NCBI GenBank assembly: GCA_049509915.1
Contig: JBEKZL010000122.1
Span: 1 to 21,825, forward strand
Source: JBEKYD01 sp049509915
Lineage (GTDB): Bacteria > Acidobacteriota > Terriglobia > Bryobacterales > Bryobacteraceae
DNA: 21,825 nt
Reading direction: 5' to 3'
Part shown: positions 7,320-14,107 of the stretch, in pieces
Position numbering within the stretch: position 1 is the first letter of the stretch
Layout: every line of letters begins with the position of its first letter
Notes under the pieces: model-generated
The model's input: only the letters and a program-made list of their open reading frames with translations
Database searches by the model: none
What the model was told of the DNA's origin: nothing
Translations under genes and position numbers: made by a program

Positions 7320-7604
7320 CTACTTTCCGGCCTTGCCGATCGGCAGCACGTCTTCCAGGCTCTGATGCGGGCGCGGAATCACGTGCACGGCGATCAGCTC
7401 GCCTACGCGGCGCGCAGCGGCGGCGCCCGCGTCAGTGGCCGCACGCACGGCAGCCACGTCGCCGCGAACCATCGCGGTCACGTACCCGGACCCGATCTTC
7501 TCCCAGCCCACCAGGTTCACCTTGGCGGCCTTCACCATCGCGTCGGCAGCCTCGATCATGGCCACCAGACCTTTGGTCTCAATCATGCCTAACGCTTCAC
7601 CCAT
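7320..7604 (-). CDS. Bacterial microcompartment hexameric shell protein (BMC-H, PduA/CcmK-like)
   Basis: A 94-residue single-BMC-domain protein that would tile the shell facets. It opens with EALGMIETKGLVAMIEAADAM, the hallmark of BMC-H proteins. The hexamer-interface Lys and pore loop follow as EKIGSGYVTAMVRGDVAAV (35-53), with KIGSG at 36-40, so the pore is lined by Gly-Ser as in PduA. The end, VIPRPHQSLEDVLP, is the usual C-terminal helix and tail. It is the first gene of a minus-strand operon with three vertex proteins. GAGAGGA (complement, 7608-7614) just before the ATG serves as ribosome-binding site. No BMC-T gene is present. Confidence 0.96.
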   Translation of the reverse strand: MGEALGMIETKGLVAMIEAADAMVKAAKVNLVGWEKIGSGYVTAMVRGDVAAVRAATDAGAAAARRVGELIAVHVIPRPHQSLEDVLPIGKAGK

Positions 7605-7688
7605 CTATCCTCTCCCAACCAGCTCCACACTTAATCCGTCAGCAGGATCTTCGATTGTAGCAGGTTGACCTTCCCCGAATCTCTCCGA

Positions 7689-7719
7689 TTGACAGGCCCA
7701 TTCGTGAGCCACCTACAAT
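7689..7719 (+). promoter_or_regulatory. Promoter-like TTGACA / TACAAT before the lipoprotein gene (possible leaderless start)
   Basis: TTGACA (7689-7694) and TACAAT (7714-7719) are separated by 19 bp, longer than ideal. TACAAT ends 6 nt before the ATG at 7726, and no Shine-Dalgarno is present. The promoter lies in the divergent gap shared with the shell operon. Confidence 0.5.
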
Positions 7720-7725
7720 GGAACG

Positions 7726-8667
7726 ATGCCCCCTTGGCCCGCCAAGTCCGCAGCACTGCGCCGCTCGATTGGATTGGGTCTCGTGCTTGGTCTCCTCGCT
7801 GCCGCCTCCTCCTGCGCCATCCGGCGGCGGGTCATCTCGCGCCAGGGCGGCAACACCGCGCAAAAGCTGCAGGTGGCCGACGAATCCGCCCTGCTGGAGA
7901 GCATCGCCCGCGAATACCGGGCCGTCCGCGATTTCAACGCTACGGTAGACATGGTCCCGGCTCTCGGCAGTGCGGAAAAAAACCATATTACGGAATACAA
8001 GGACGTCCGTGCCTATATCCTTTTCCGCAAGCCAGCCGCCATCCGCATCATCGGTCTTTATCCGGTCGTGCGCAGCAAGGCTTTCGACATGACCAGCGAC
8101 GGCGCGTCGTTCAAGCTGTACGTTCCCTCCCGCAACGCCTTCGTAGTGGGTAGCAACGACATTGTCCAGCCTTCGCCCAACAAGCTGGAAAACCTGCGCC
8201 CTCAGCACTTCGTGGATGCGCTGCTGGTGCGCCCTGTGGACCTGAAGACGGAAAAGGTGTTGCTCGAGAACCTGACCGACGAAGACCAGGCTTCCTACAT
8301 TCTCCACATAATCCGTGAGCGCGGCGGTATACTGCAGCTCGTCCGCACCGTCTGGTTCAACCGCCTCAACTTGCAAATCTCCCGCCAGTTGATCTTCGAC
8401 GACAAAGGCAACATTCTGACCGACGCCCGCTATTCGGAGTGGAAACCCTACGATAACGTGGCTTTCCCCAAGCACATCGAGATCAACCGCCCGCAGGACG
8501 AATACGGGGTGGTTATCGATCTGGTGAAAATGGATATCAATAAGGGCATCGCGGATGATAAATTTGTATTGGAGCAGCCGGAGGGAACGACACTGCGCGC
8601 GGTCGGTCAATCCACCGCCAAGCCCACCGCGGCTCCCGCCGCACCCAAAGGAAAGACAGACCATTAG
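7726..8667 (+). CDS. Envelope lipoprotein, LolA/LolB- or DUF4292-like
   Basis: A 313-residue protein with a signal sequence (IGLGLVLGLLAAASSC) ending in a possible lipidation Cys at 30. The lipobox is imperfect, with Ala-Ser-Ser before Cys. The mature part is a soluble domain rich in beta strands (AYILFRKPAAIRIIGLYP, FKLYVPSRNAFVVGSND, ISRQLIFDDKGNILTDARYSEW), the layout of LolA/LolB and DUF4292 lipoprotein carriers. The tail is low-complexity Ala/Pro/Lys. Its stop overlaps the start of the permease gene by one base (TAGTG), so the three genes to 10446 are one operon. A role in carrying lipid or lipoprotein substrate to or from the ABC complex is inferred. Confidence 0.75.
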   Translation: MPPWPAKSAALRRSIGLGLVLGLLAAASSCAIRRRVISRQGGNTAQKLQVADESALLESIAREYRAVRDFNATVDMVPALGSAEKNHITEYKDVRAYILFRKPAAIRIIGLYPVVRSKAFDMTSDGASFKLYVPSRNAFVVGSNDIVQPSPNKLENLRPQHFVDALLVRPVDLKTEKVLLENLTDEDQASYILHIIRERGGILQLVRTVWFNRLNLQISRQLIFDDKGNILTDARYSEWKPYDNVAFPKHIEINRPQDEYGVVIDLVKMDINKGIADDKFVLEQPEGTTLRAVGQSTAKPTAAPAAPKGKTDH

Positions 8668-9764
8668 TGACCGGTAAGCTGGTACTCGAAAATCTCAAGC
8701 ACCGCCCCATGCGATCGCTGCTGAGCATCCTGCTCATCGGCGTGCCCGTGACGTTGATTCTCACCCTGGTAGGGCTGACGCAAGGCATGCTGGAGGACGG
8801 GCGCAACCGCCAGCGCGGGGTCGGAGCGGATGTTGTGATTCGCGGTTCGACGGCCAAGTCAGTGATCAACTTCAGCCCTTCCTCAATGCCGGCGGCCATG
8901 GTCGCGGCAGTCGAGCGCCAACCGCACGTCGAACTGGCGATGGGGGTCATCAATCATGCCATCGATCTGCCGCTGGCCATCACGGGTATCGACCTGGCCA
9001 AGTTCAACCGCATGACGGGTGGATTCACCTACGACGCCGGCGGGCCGTTCCAGGGCCCGGGCGATATTCTGATCGATCGCTACTACGCGCAGCAGCACCA
9101 CCTCGCGGCCGGGCAGAAAATCAAGCTGCTGAATTACGACTGGCGGGTGGCTGGGATCGTCGAGCCGGGCAAACTGGCGCGGCTGGCAGTGCCCCTGGCG
9201 ACCCTGCAGGAGCTCGATGCGGCTACCGGCAAGGTCGGGCAGATCTACATCAAGGTGGACGATGCCGCGCACATCGACGCGGTGGTTAAGGAGCTGCAAG
9301 CCTTGCTGCCCGGTTATGGCATCAACACGATGGCCGAGTGGACGGCCATGTACAGCGTGCAGAACATCCCGGCGATCCAGGAATTCACGGTAGTGGTGGT
9401 GATCATCGGCGTGGTGATCGGCGTCGCCGTAGTGGCGCTCTCCATGTACATGGCGGTGATGCAGCGCACGCGCGAGATCGGCATTTTGAAAGCCCTGGGA
9501 GCGTCGAACGCTTTCATTCTGCGCGTCATTCTTTTTGAGGCGTTACTGATTGGGCTGGGCGGCACAATCTTGGGCATCGTGTTCAGCTATGGTGCCCAAT
9601 GGCTGATTGCCACGCTGGTGCCGGCGTCGATCCAAATGGCCATCGTGTACGAATGGTGGCCGCGGACCGCGGTCATCATTCTGGCCACGGCCGCCTTGGG
9701 CGCTCTCTACCCCGGGCTGAGCGCCGCCCGCCACGATGCCATCGAGGCGCTGGCGTATGAGTAA
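8667..9764 (+). CDS. ABC transporter permease, FtsX/MacB/LolC-like
   Basis: A 365-residue membrane protein starting at GTG 8667. Helix 1 lies near residues 18-38, followed by a periplasmic MacB-PCD-like domain of about 200 residues. The C-terminal FtsX domain has three helices, about 240-264, 286-311 and 333-349. The diagnostic cytoplasmic motif RTREIGILKALGAS (267-280) couples the permease to its ATPase. This four-helix topology is that of MacB, LolC and LolE permeases. Only one permease is encoded, so the complex is probably a homodimer. The final codons overlap the ATPase start by 8 nt. Confidence 0.92.
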   Translation: MTGKLVLENLKHRPMRSLLSILLIGVPVTLILTLVGLTQGMLEDGRNRQRGVGADVVIRGSTAKSVINFSPSSMPAAMVAAVERQPHVELAMGVINHAIDLPLAITGIDLAKFNRMTGGFTYDAGGPFQGPGDILIDRYYAQQHHLAAGQKIKLLNYDWRVAGIVEPGKLARLAVPLATLQELDAATGKVGQIYIKVDDAAHIDAVVKELQALLPGYGINTMAEWTAMYSVQNIPAIQEFTVVVVIIGVVIGVAVVALSMYMAVMQRTREIGILKALGASNAFILRVILFEALLIGLGGTILGIVFSYGAQWLIATLVPASIQMAIVYEWWPRTAVIILATAALGALYPGLSAARHDAIEALAYE

Positions 9765-10446
9765 CGGTGCCGGTTCCATGATCGAGATCCGCGATCTGCG
9801 CAAGATCTACCGGTTGGGCAAGGTGGACGTGCCCGCCCTGCGCGGGGTGAACCTCGACGTGCCCTCGGGCGAGTTTCTCTCCATCGTGGGGCCGTCGGGC
9901 TCGGGTAAATCGACCCTGTTTCATATCATCGGCGGATTGACGCCGCCCACTTCCGGGCAAGTGAAGGTCGGCGGCCAGGACCTGGCTTCGATGACGGATG
10001 CGGACCGCACCCGCCTGCGCAAACGCACCGTCGGTTTCGTGTTCCAGAAATACAACCTGCTGCCCAACCTGACGGCGGGCGACAACATCGCGGTGGCGCG
10101 TTTTCTAGGCGGAAACGACGGCCGGCCGGATGCGCAATTCGCCGAAGTGCTGCGGCTGCTGGGCATCGAGGGCCGTCTGGATCACAAGCCCAACTCGCTT
10201 TCCGGCGGCGAGCAGCAGCGCGTCGCCATCGCCCGCGCCATCGTCAATCGTCCCGCCATCCTGCTGGCGGACGAGCCGACCGGCAATCTGGATACGGAGA
10301 ACTCCCAAGCCGTGCTGGACATTCTCCGCGACCTGAACCAGCGCACCGGCCAGACCATCCTCATGATTACCCACAACCCCGAGGCCGCCGCCTATGGGCA
10401 CCGGACGGTGCAGATGCGGGACGGCAGGATTGTAGAGCGGGGGTAG
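9757..10446 (+). CDS. ABC transporter ATP-binding protein, LolD/MacB-like
   Basis: A 229-residue ATPase. Walker A GPSGSGKST (45-53), Q-loop FVFQKYNLLPN (Gln97), signature LSGGEQQRVAIARA (148-161), Walker B ILLADEPTGNLD with Glu173, and H-loop His206 (MITHNPEA) are all intact. The signature and the DEPTGNLD sequence match the LolD/MacB/FtsE group of MacB-type exporters. The start at 9757 (ATGAGTAA overlap with the permease) is preferred because GAGG precedes it by about 9 nt; ATG 9778 is an alternative. It powers the permease encoded just upstream. Substrates are likely lipoproteins or lipids given the lipoprotein in the same operon. Confidence 0.95.
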   Translation: MSNGAGSMIEIRDLRKIYRLGKVDVPALRGVNLDVPSGEFLSIVGPSGSGKSTLFHIIGGLTPPTSGQVKVGGQDLASMTDADRTRLRKRTVGFVFQKYNLLPNLTAGDNIAVARFLGGNDGRPDAQFAEVLRLLGIEGRLDHKPNSLSGGEQQRVAIARAIVNRPAILLADEPTGNLDTENSQAVLDILRDLNQRTGQTILMITHNPEAAAYGHRTVQMRDGRIVERG

Positions 10447-10530
10447 CCGCGAGCCGCGGAAAGGCCTATCGTCACGCCTTAGCGGTCCGTACGGGCTGTG
10501 CGTATCCTCACGACGCGGTGAGCCGGCGGC

Positions 10531-10536
10531 TATAAT
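10531..10536 (+). promoter_or_regulatory. -10 box TATAAT upstream of the Xre-ImmA gene
   Basis: A perfect TATAAT sits 45 nt before the ATG at 10582, in the 135-nt gap after the ABC operon. No good -35 is visible. Confidence 0.4.
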
Positions 10537-10581
10537 CTCCAGGGAGGGACTACGGTCTAATAGAATTATAGGCCCGTCGTT

Positions 10582-11760
10582 ATGAGCGCGATACAGCCGA
10601 AAATCCTGACGTGGGCACGGGAGACTGCCGGTCTGTCGCTCGATGATGCCACACGTGCGGCTTCACCGATGCCCGCGGACGCACCGGTAGGCAGCGCCTT
10701 GAAGCCATGGAGCTTGGCGAGGACGAACCAACACACCCCGTCCTGCTGAAGATGGCCAAGACGTACCGTCGGCCACTCCTGGTCTTCTACCTGACAGAAC
10801 CACCCAAAGCGGGAGATCGCGGACAGGACTTCCGCACCCTGCCCGGCCATGAGAAGTTCAACCCTGAGCTCGATGCCCTCCTGCGGGACATCAAGGCACG
10901 CCAGGGGCTCATCCGGTCGATGCTCGAAGACGACAAGGCCGAACCACTAGAGTTCGTCAACTCGGCAACGATTGAAACCCCCGCTCCCAAGCTCGCGGCG
11001 CGGATGGCTGAACGACTCAACTTCAGCCTGGCACGGTATCGCGACACCAAAACCCCGGACGAAGCGTTCACGTACCTTCGGGAGACGATCGAGGCCCGTG
11101 GCGTCTACGTCCTCCTCCTGGGAACCTCGGCAGCCATCACACGAACATCCCCGTAGAAGTATTCCGTGGGTTCGCCCTCGCCGACAATATCGCCCCATTG
11201 ATCGTGATCAACGATCAGGACGCCAAGACGGCATGGTCCTTCACCGCACTGCACGAACTCGCGCACCTCTGGCTGGGACAGACAGGGTCAGCGGGACGGA
11301 TAGCGAGAATAAGATCGAGCGGTACTGCAACGACATCGCAGGAGAATTCCTCCTCCCCGCAAGCGATGTAGGACAACTCGGGCCCGTTCTGAAGCTGAGC
11401 GTCGCGGCCGTCGCGGAACAGATCGGACCATTCGCGCAAGCGCACGGCGTGAGCAGAGCAATGGTTGCGTTCAAGCTCTACCGGGCCGGCATGATCGGCA
11501 AGACCACGTGGGCAGCACTCGACCAGCGCTTCAAAGATGAGTACTTGCAGTTCAAGCAGCGCGAGGCCGAAAAGAACAAGAAAGCCGATGGCGGACCGAA
11601 CTACTACATCGTGCGCCGGCACCGTGTCGGCCACGCGATCCTAGGGCTCGTGCGCCGATCGCTGGATGAAGGAACGATTACGTACACCAAAGCAGGCAGG
11701 GTCCTCGGGGTGAAGGCGCGCAGCGTGGAACCACTCCTATCGATAGGAGGTGCGCGCTAA
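10582..11760 (+). pseudogene. Xre-ImmA/IrrE family regulator (probable antitoxin), three frameshifts
   Basis: Joining three reading frames gives one protein of about 390 residues. Frame A, from ATG 10582, reads MSAIQPKILTWARETAGLS, the start of an Xre helix-turn-helix. Near 10658-10661 it shifts to frame B (DARGRTGRQRLEAMELGEDE, then AKTYRRPLLVFYLTEPP). Near 11120-11122 it shifts to frame C, which holds the metallopeptidase motif HELAH at 11252-11266. Near 11285-11288 it shifts to frame D (ENKIERYCNDIAGEFLLPAS), which runs to TAA 11760. Each shift is -1 and is repaired by restoring one G in a short G run. COG2856 proteins like this are commonly paired with DUF4411 PIN toxins, as here. The frameshifts could be real decay or base-calling error. 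Confidence 0.82.
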
Positions 11761-12266
11761 GAAAGTGTTGCACCTTTTCGACGCGAACGTTCTCATTACC
11801 GCCAGCAACATGTACTACCCACTCGACGGGGTGCCTGAGTTCTGGGAGTGGATCGACCACCAAGCAACGAACGGACGCGTCAAACTTCCCGTCGAGGTCC
11901 TGGACGAGGTCCTTGCGGGGAGCAAAAGGGAAGACCCGCTCCTGCACTGGATAACTGCGCACAAGGACGTCCGCGCCTCAAGGAAAAGGTTGATCCATCA
12001 CTGGTTAACAAGGTAGTCACCGAAGGGTACGCCCCAGACCTGACGATGACGAACTCATCGAGATCGGGCAGGACCCTTTCCTGATAGCTTACGCTCTAGC
12101 AAAGACGGTGGAGCGTTGCGTTGTCACCGTTGAAGTCAGCTCGCCAAGCAAGAAGCGCCAGAACCGAAAAGTCCCTGACGTGTGCAACCACTTCGGGGTG
12201 AACTGTCAAAACCCCTTCCAGGTCTACCGATCCCTCGGGTTCAGCACCGCCTGGAAGAAAACATAG
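11750..12266 (+). pseudogene. DUF4411 PIN-domain protein (probable toxin), two frameshifts
   Basis: The family start is HLFDANVLITASNMYYP, then GVPEFWEWIDHQ, then KLPVEVLDEVL, matching DUF4411 PIN nucleases. Near 11975-11978 the frame shifts by -1 (one C lost), continuing as LKEKVDPSLVNKVVTEGYAP. Near 12044-12045 a second -1 shift (one G lost) leads to DDELIEIGQDPFLIAYALA, then VVTVEVSSPSKKRQNRKVPD and a final LGFSTAWKKT before TAG 12266. All diagnostic blocks survive. The first frame overlaps the end of the Xre-ImmA gene; AGGAGG at 11745-11750 would serve a start at GTG 11750 or, better, GTG 11765. It is the toxin half of the module. Confidence 0.8.
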
Positions 12267-12434
12267 ATTCCGATCTGTCCTCTTCCGGGTAAGGTCGATT
12301 GCCGATTGGAGGATCGCCCGCGTGCGCAACGTGAAACGCGCGACCAAATCGACATCCTCCAGACGGACAATCGTTGCGCAAGTCCCGTCTGCGGCGCCAA
12401 CGCAAGTAACGGTTTAGTAAAGTCGTGATGGGCT

Positions 12435-12737
12435 ATGAGATCCGATCTCCAATACGTTCTCGACACACTCTGGGCACATGAGGCGGACTTGCGGCGGCTT
12501 GGAGTCGCGCATGCAGCCGTATTCGGTTCGGTGGCACGGGGCGAAGCTGGCGCGAAAGGCGACGTCGATGTGCTCGTGGATCTCGACGAGAACAGGCCGA
12601 TGGGCATCTTCGAGTATGCCAGGACGAAACTGTACATCGACGAGCTCCTCGAAGGCTCCAGCGACGTCGTAAATCGGCGTACACTGAAGCCTTTGCTCCG
12701 GGCGAGTATTTTGCACGACGCGGTCCATGCCTTCTAA
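12435..12737 (+). CDS. MntA-type minimal nucleotidyltransferase (antitoxin)
   Basis: A 100-residue protein with the polymerase-beta superfamily signature GSVARGEAGAKGDVDVLVD, where Gly31-Ser32 and the metal ligands Asp43 and Asp45 are intact. Proteins of this size are the MntA antitoxins of HepT/MntA modules, which AMPylate and silence the HepT RNase. A normal HepT gene should follow; only its first codons remain (see 12727-12771), so this antitoxin looks orphaned. The gap before it (12267-12434) shows no further feature. Confidence 0.88.
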   Translation: MRSDLQYVLDTLWAHEADLRRLGVAHAAVFGSVARGEAGAKGDVDVLVDLDENRPMGIFEYARTKLYIDELLEGSSDVVNRRTLKPLLRASILHDAVHAF

Positions 12738-12771
12738 GAATCCCGCTCAACCGTTGGCTGACATCGTTGAT
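12727..12771 (+). pseudogene. Truncated 5' end of a HepT-like toxin gene
   Basis: ATG 12727 overlaps the end of the nucleotidyltransferase gene by 11 nt, as in intact MntA-HepT pairs. It reads MPSKNPAQPLADIVD, the typical HepT (DUF86) N-terminus, where the family would continue with an Asn-Ile helix. After about 15 codons the similarity stops, and the following sequence belongs to the opposite-strand RHH gene region. The RxxxxHxY-type catalytic part of HepT is absent. Confidence 0.6.
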
Positions 12772-12793
12772 TTCACAGCGCGCCACCAAGGGC

Positions 12794-13045
12794 CTACGCC
12801 GGCATTTCATCGCCTTTCCGGGGCGGCTTTCCGCCCTTCCGCCTCATGATTTTGTCGAAAGCCTTGAAATCCGCTCGCGCCTGCCGGTCCGAGAAGTACT
12901 TCGCCGTCTGAAGCGCCGAAACCTTCTCCGCCACCGCCGTAGCCACGAACTGGTTGATACTAGTCCGGTCTTCCCGGCTTAGCCGCTCAACCGTCTCTTT
13001 GAGCGAACGCGGCAGCCTCAGGGGATACGTTTGGGTCTCTTTCAC
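12794..13045 (-). CDS. RHH-like small protein, probable antitoxin
   Basis: An 83-residue protein from GTG 13045. The N-terminus TYPLRLPRSLKETVERLS (6-23) followed by DRTSINQFVATAVAEKVSAL (26-45) is a ribbon-helix-helix/HicB-C type DNA-binding unit: one beta strand, then two helices. The tail is strongly basic (KIMRRKGGKPPRKGD). It overlaps the stop of the upstream PIN gene as GTGA, so the pair is translationally coupled. The toxin-first order is less usual. It probably binds the palindrome at the start of the PIN gene. Confidence 0.82.
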   Translation of the reverse strand: MKETQTYPLRLPRSLKETVERLSREDRTSINQFVATAVAEKVSALQTAKYFSDRQARADFKAFDKIMRRKGGKPPRKGDEMPA

Positions 13046-13464
13046 GGTTTGATCCTCGCTATTGCTTCCCGCGGGAGTAGGACTTCCACCCCAAATTGGG
13101 ACGCGGCGGTTCCATAGTCCCGCAGGTTGAATGTCACCACGGCATCGGCCCCGCCATTGACCGCCGCCTCCAAAACCATCTCATCGTTTGGATCGCGCAA
13201 CTGAGGCCGCCATAGAAAATGTGCCGGCACCGGCTCTCCCATGGCAATGATGGCGTCCAGGAAGATCTCCACCTGCCTATCCGAAAGCCCGGCCTCCAGC
13301 CGGTGTTCGGACCTCCGGCAGACGGCCTCGTACTCCAGGGCGAGAGGCACGCTCAACAACAAGGTAGCCCGCCCCTTGCGTACGGCCCGGACGATGGCGG
13401 CGGATGCGCCCGTTGGACCCCGCATGGCCGCCACCACGGCATCGGTATCCAATACCAATCTCAC
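13042..13464 (-). CDS. PIN-domain protein (COG1569-like), probable RNase toxin
   Basis: A 140-residue PIN nuclease starting at GTG 13464. Metal-binding acidic residues are Asp6 (LVLDTDAVVAAMRG), Glu44 (ALEYEAV), Asp91/Asp94 (LRDPNDEMVLEAA) and Asp116 (VVTFNLRDYG), a complete set. It is the first gene of a two-gene unit with the RHH protein and overlaps it by four nt. No ribosome-binding site is seen; a palindrome occupies the 12 nt directly upstream of the start. Confidence 0.87.
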   Translation of the reverse strand: MRLVLDTDAVVAAMRGPTGASAAIVRAVRKGRATLLLSVPLALEYEAVCRRSEHRLEAGLSDRQVEIFLDAIIAMGEPVPAHFLWRPQLRDPNDEMVLEAAVNGGADAVVTFNLRDYGTAASQFGVEVLLPREAIARIKP

Positions 13465-13476
13465 ATCGTATACGAT
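13465..13476. promoter_or_regulatory. Perfect palindrome ATCGTATACGAT, candidate operator
   Basis: This 12-bp perfect palindrome directly abuts the GTG start of the PIN toxin gene. On the minus strand the -10-like TATCGT (complement of 13472-13477) overlaps it. A repressor bound here would block transcription start, fitting autoregulation by the RHH protein of the same operon. The binding is inferred. Confidence 0.45.
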
Positions 13477-13558
13477 ATCACATCACGGGCGGTGTCGGCC
13501 TCTCTCGCATCCCATCACCCCGCCGGAGTTAGCTGTGCGGGCCAATGAGGCCCACGCT

Positions 13559-14107
13559 CTACCCGATCTCGTAGTGCTTCAGAACCGCCTCCCAATGCCC
13601 TTGGGCCTTGAGCAGCAGTTCCACCACTTCGCGCACAGCGCTATCGCCGCCGCACCTTTCGGTGACGTGGTGGGCCGCCTGCTTCACTTCGGCGCGGGCG
13701 TTGGCCGTGGCAATGGCTAGGCCCACGCGCCGCATGATGACGACGTCGGTAAAGTCATCGCCGATGTAGGCCACCTGATTCGAGTCGATCCCGGCATCGG
13801 CCAGAATCTCCGTGAGGATGGGAATTTTCTCGATGTGGCCCTGGTAGACGTACTTCATCTTGGCCTGGCGGGCGCGCTCCTCGGTGGCGGGGGAGACGCG
13901 CCCGCTGATCACGCCGGTCGGGATACCGTACCAGCTCAGCCATTGCAGGCCGATGCCATCCTGCGAGTCGAACCCCTTGGTTTCGGCCATTTTGCCATCG
14001 GGGCTGGGCACGTGGTAGAGCTTGCCGTTGGTCAACACGCCGTCCACATCCATCAGCAGCAGCCGAATGGAGGCCGCGCGGCTGAGCAGCTCCGCGGGGC
14101 TAAGCAT
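13559..14107 (-). CDS. kdsC: KDO-8-phosphate phosphatase-like HAD hydrolase (KdsC)
   Basis: A 182-residue protein from ATG 14107; the frame is open to 14302 but that part lies over gnd and is not coding. It has the HAD nucleophile motif LLLMDVDGVLTNG with Asp20 and Asp22, motif II in GVISGR (65-70), the motif III Lys region KIPILTEIL and motif IV YIGDDFTD (114-121). Length and the capless layout match KdsC, which releases phosphate from KDO-8-phosphate for lipopolysaccharide. The enzyme normally works as a tetramer. ATGCTTAG overlaps the gnd stop by 8 nt, so the pair is one operon. Confidence 0.88.
   Translation of the reverse strand: MLSPAELLSRAASIRLLLMDVDGVLTNGKLYHVPSPDGKMAETKGFDSQDGIGLQWLSWYGIPTGVISGRVSPATEERARQAKMKYVYQGHIEKIPILTEILADAGIDSNQVAYIGDDFTDVVIMRRVGLAIATANARAEVKQAAHHVTERCGGDSAVREVVELLLKAQGHWEAVLKHYEIG

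Noticed and set aside
7639..8664. 341-codon minus-strand open frame across the lipoprotein gene
   Set aside because: Antisense shadow: the plus-strand frame has the signal peptide, lipidation Cys and operon overlap with the permease.
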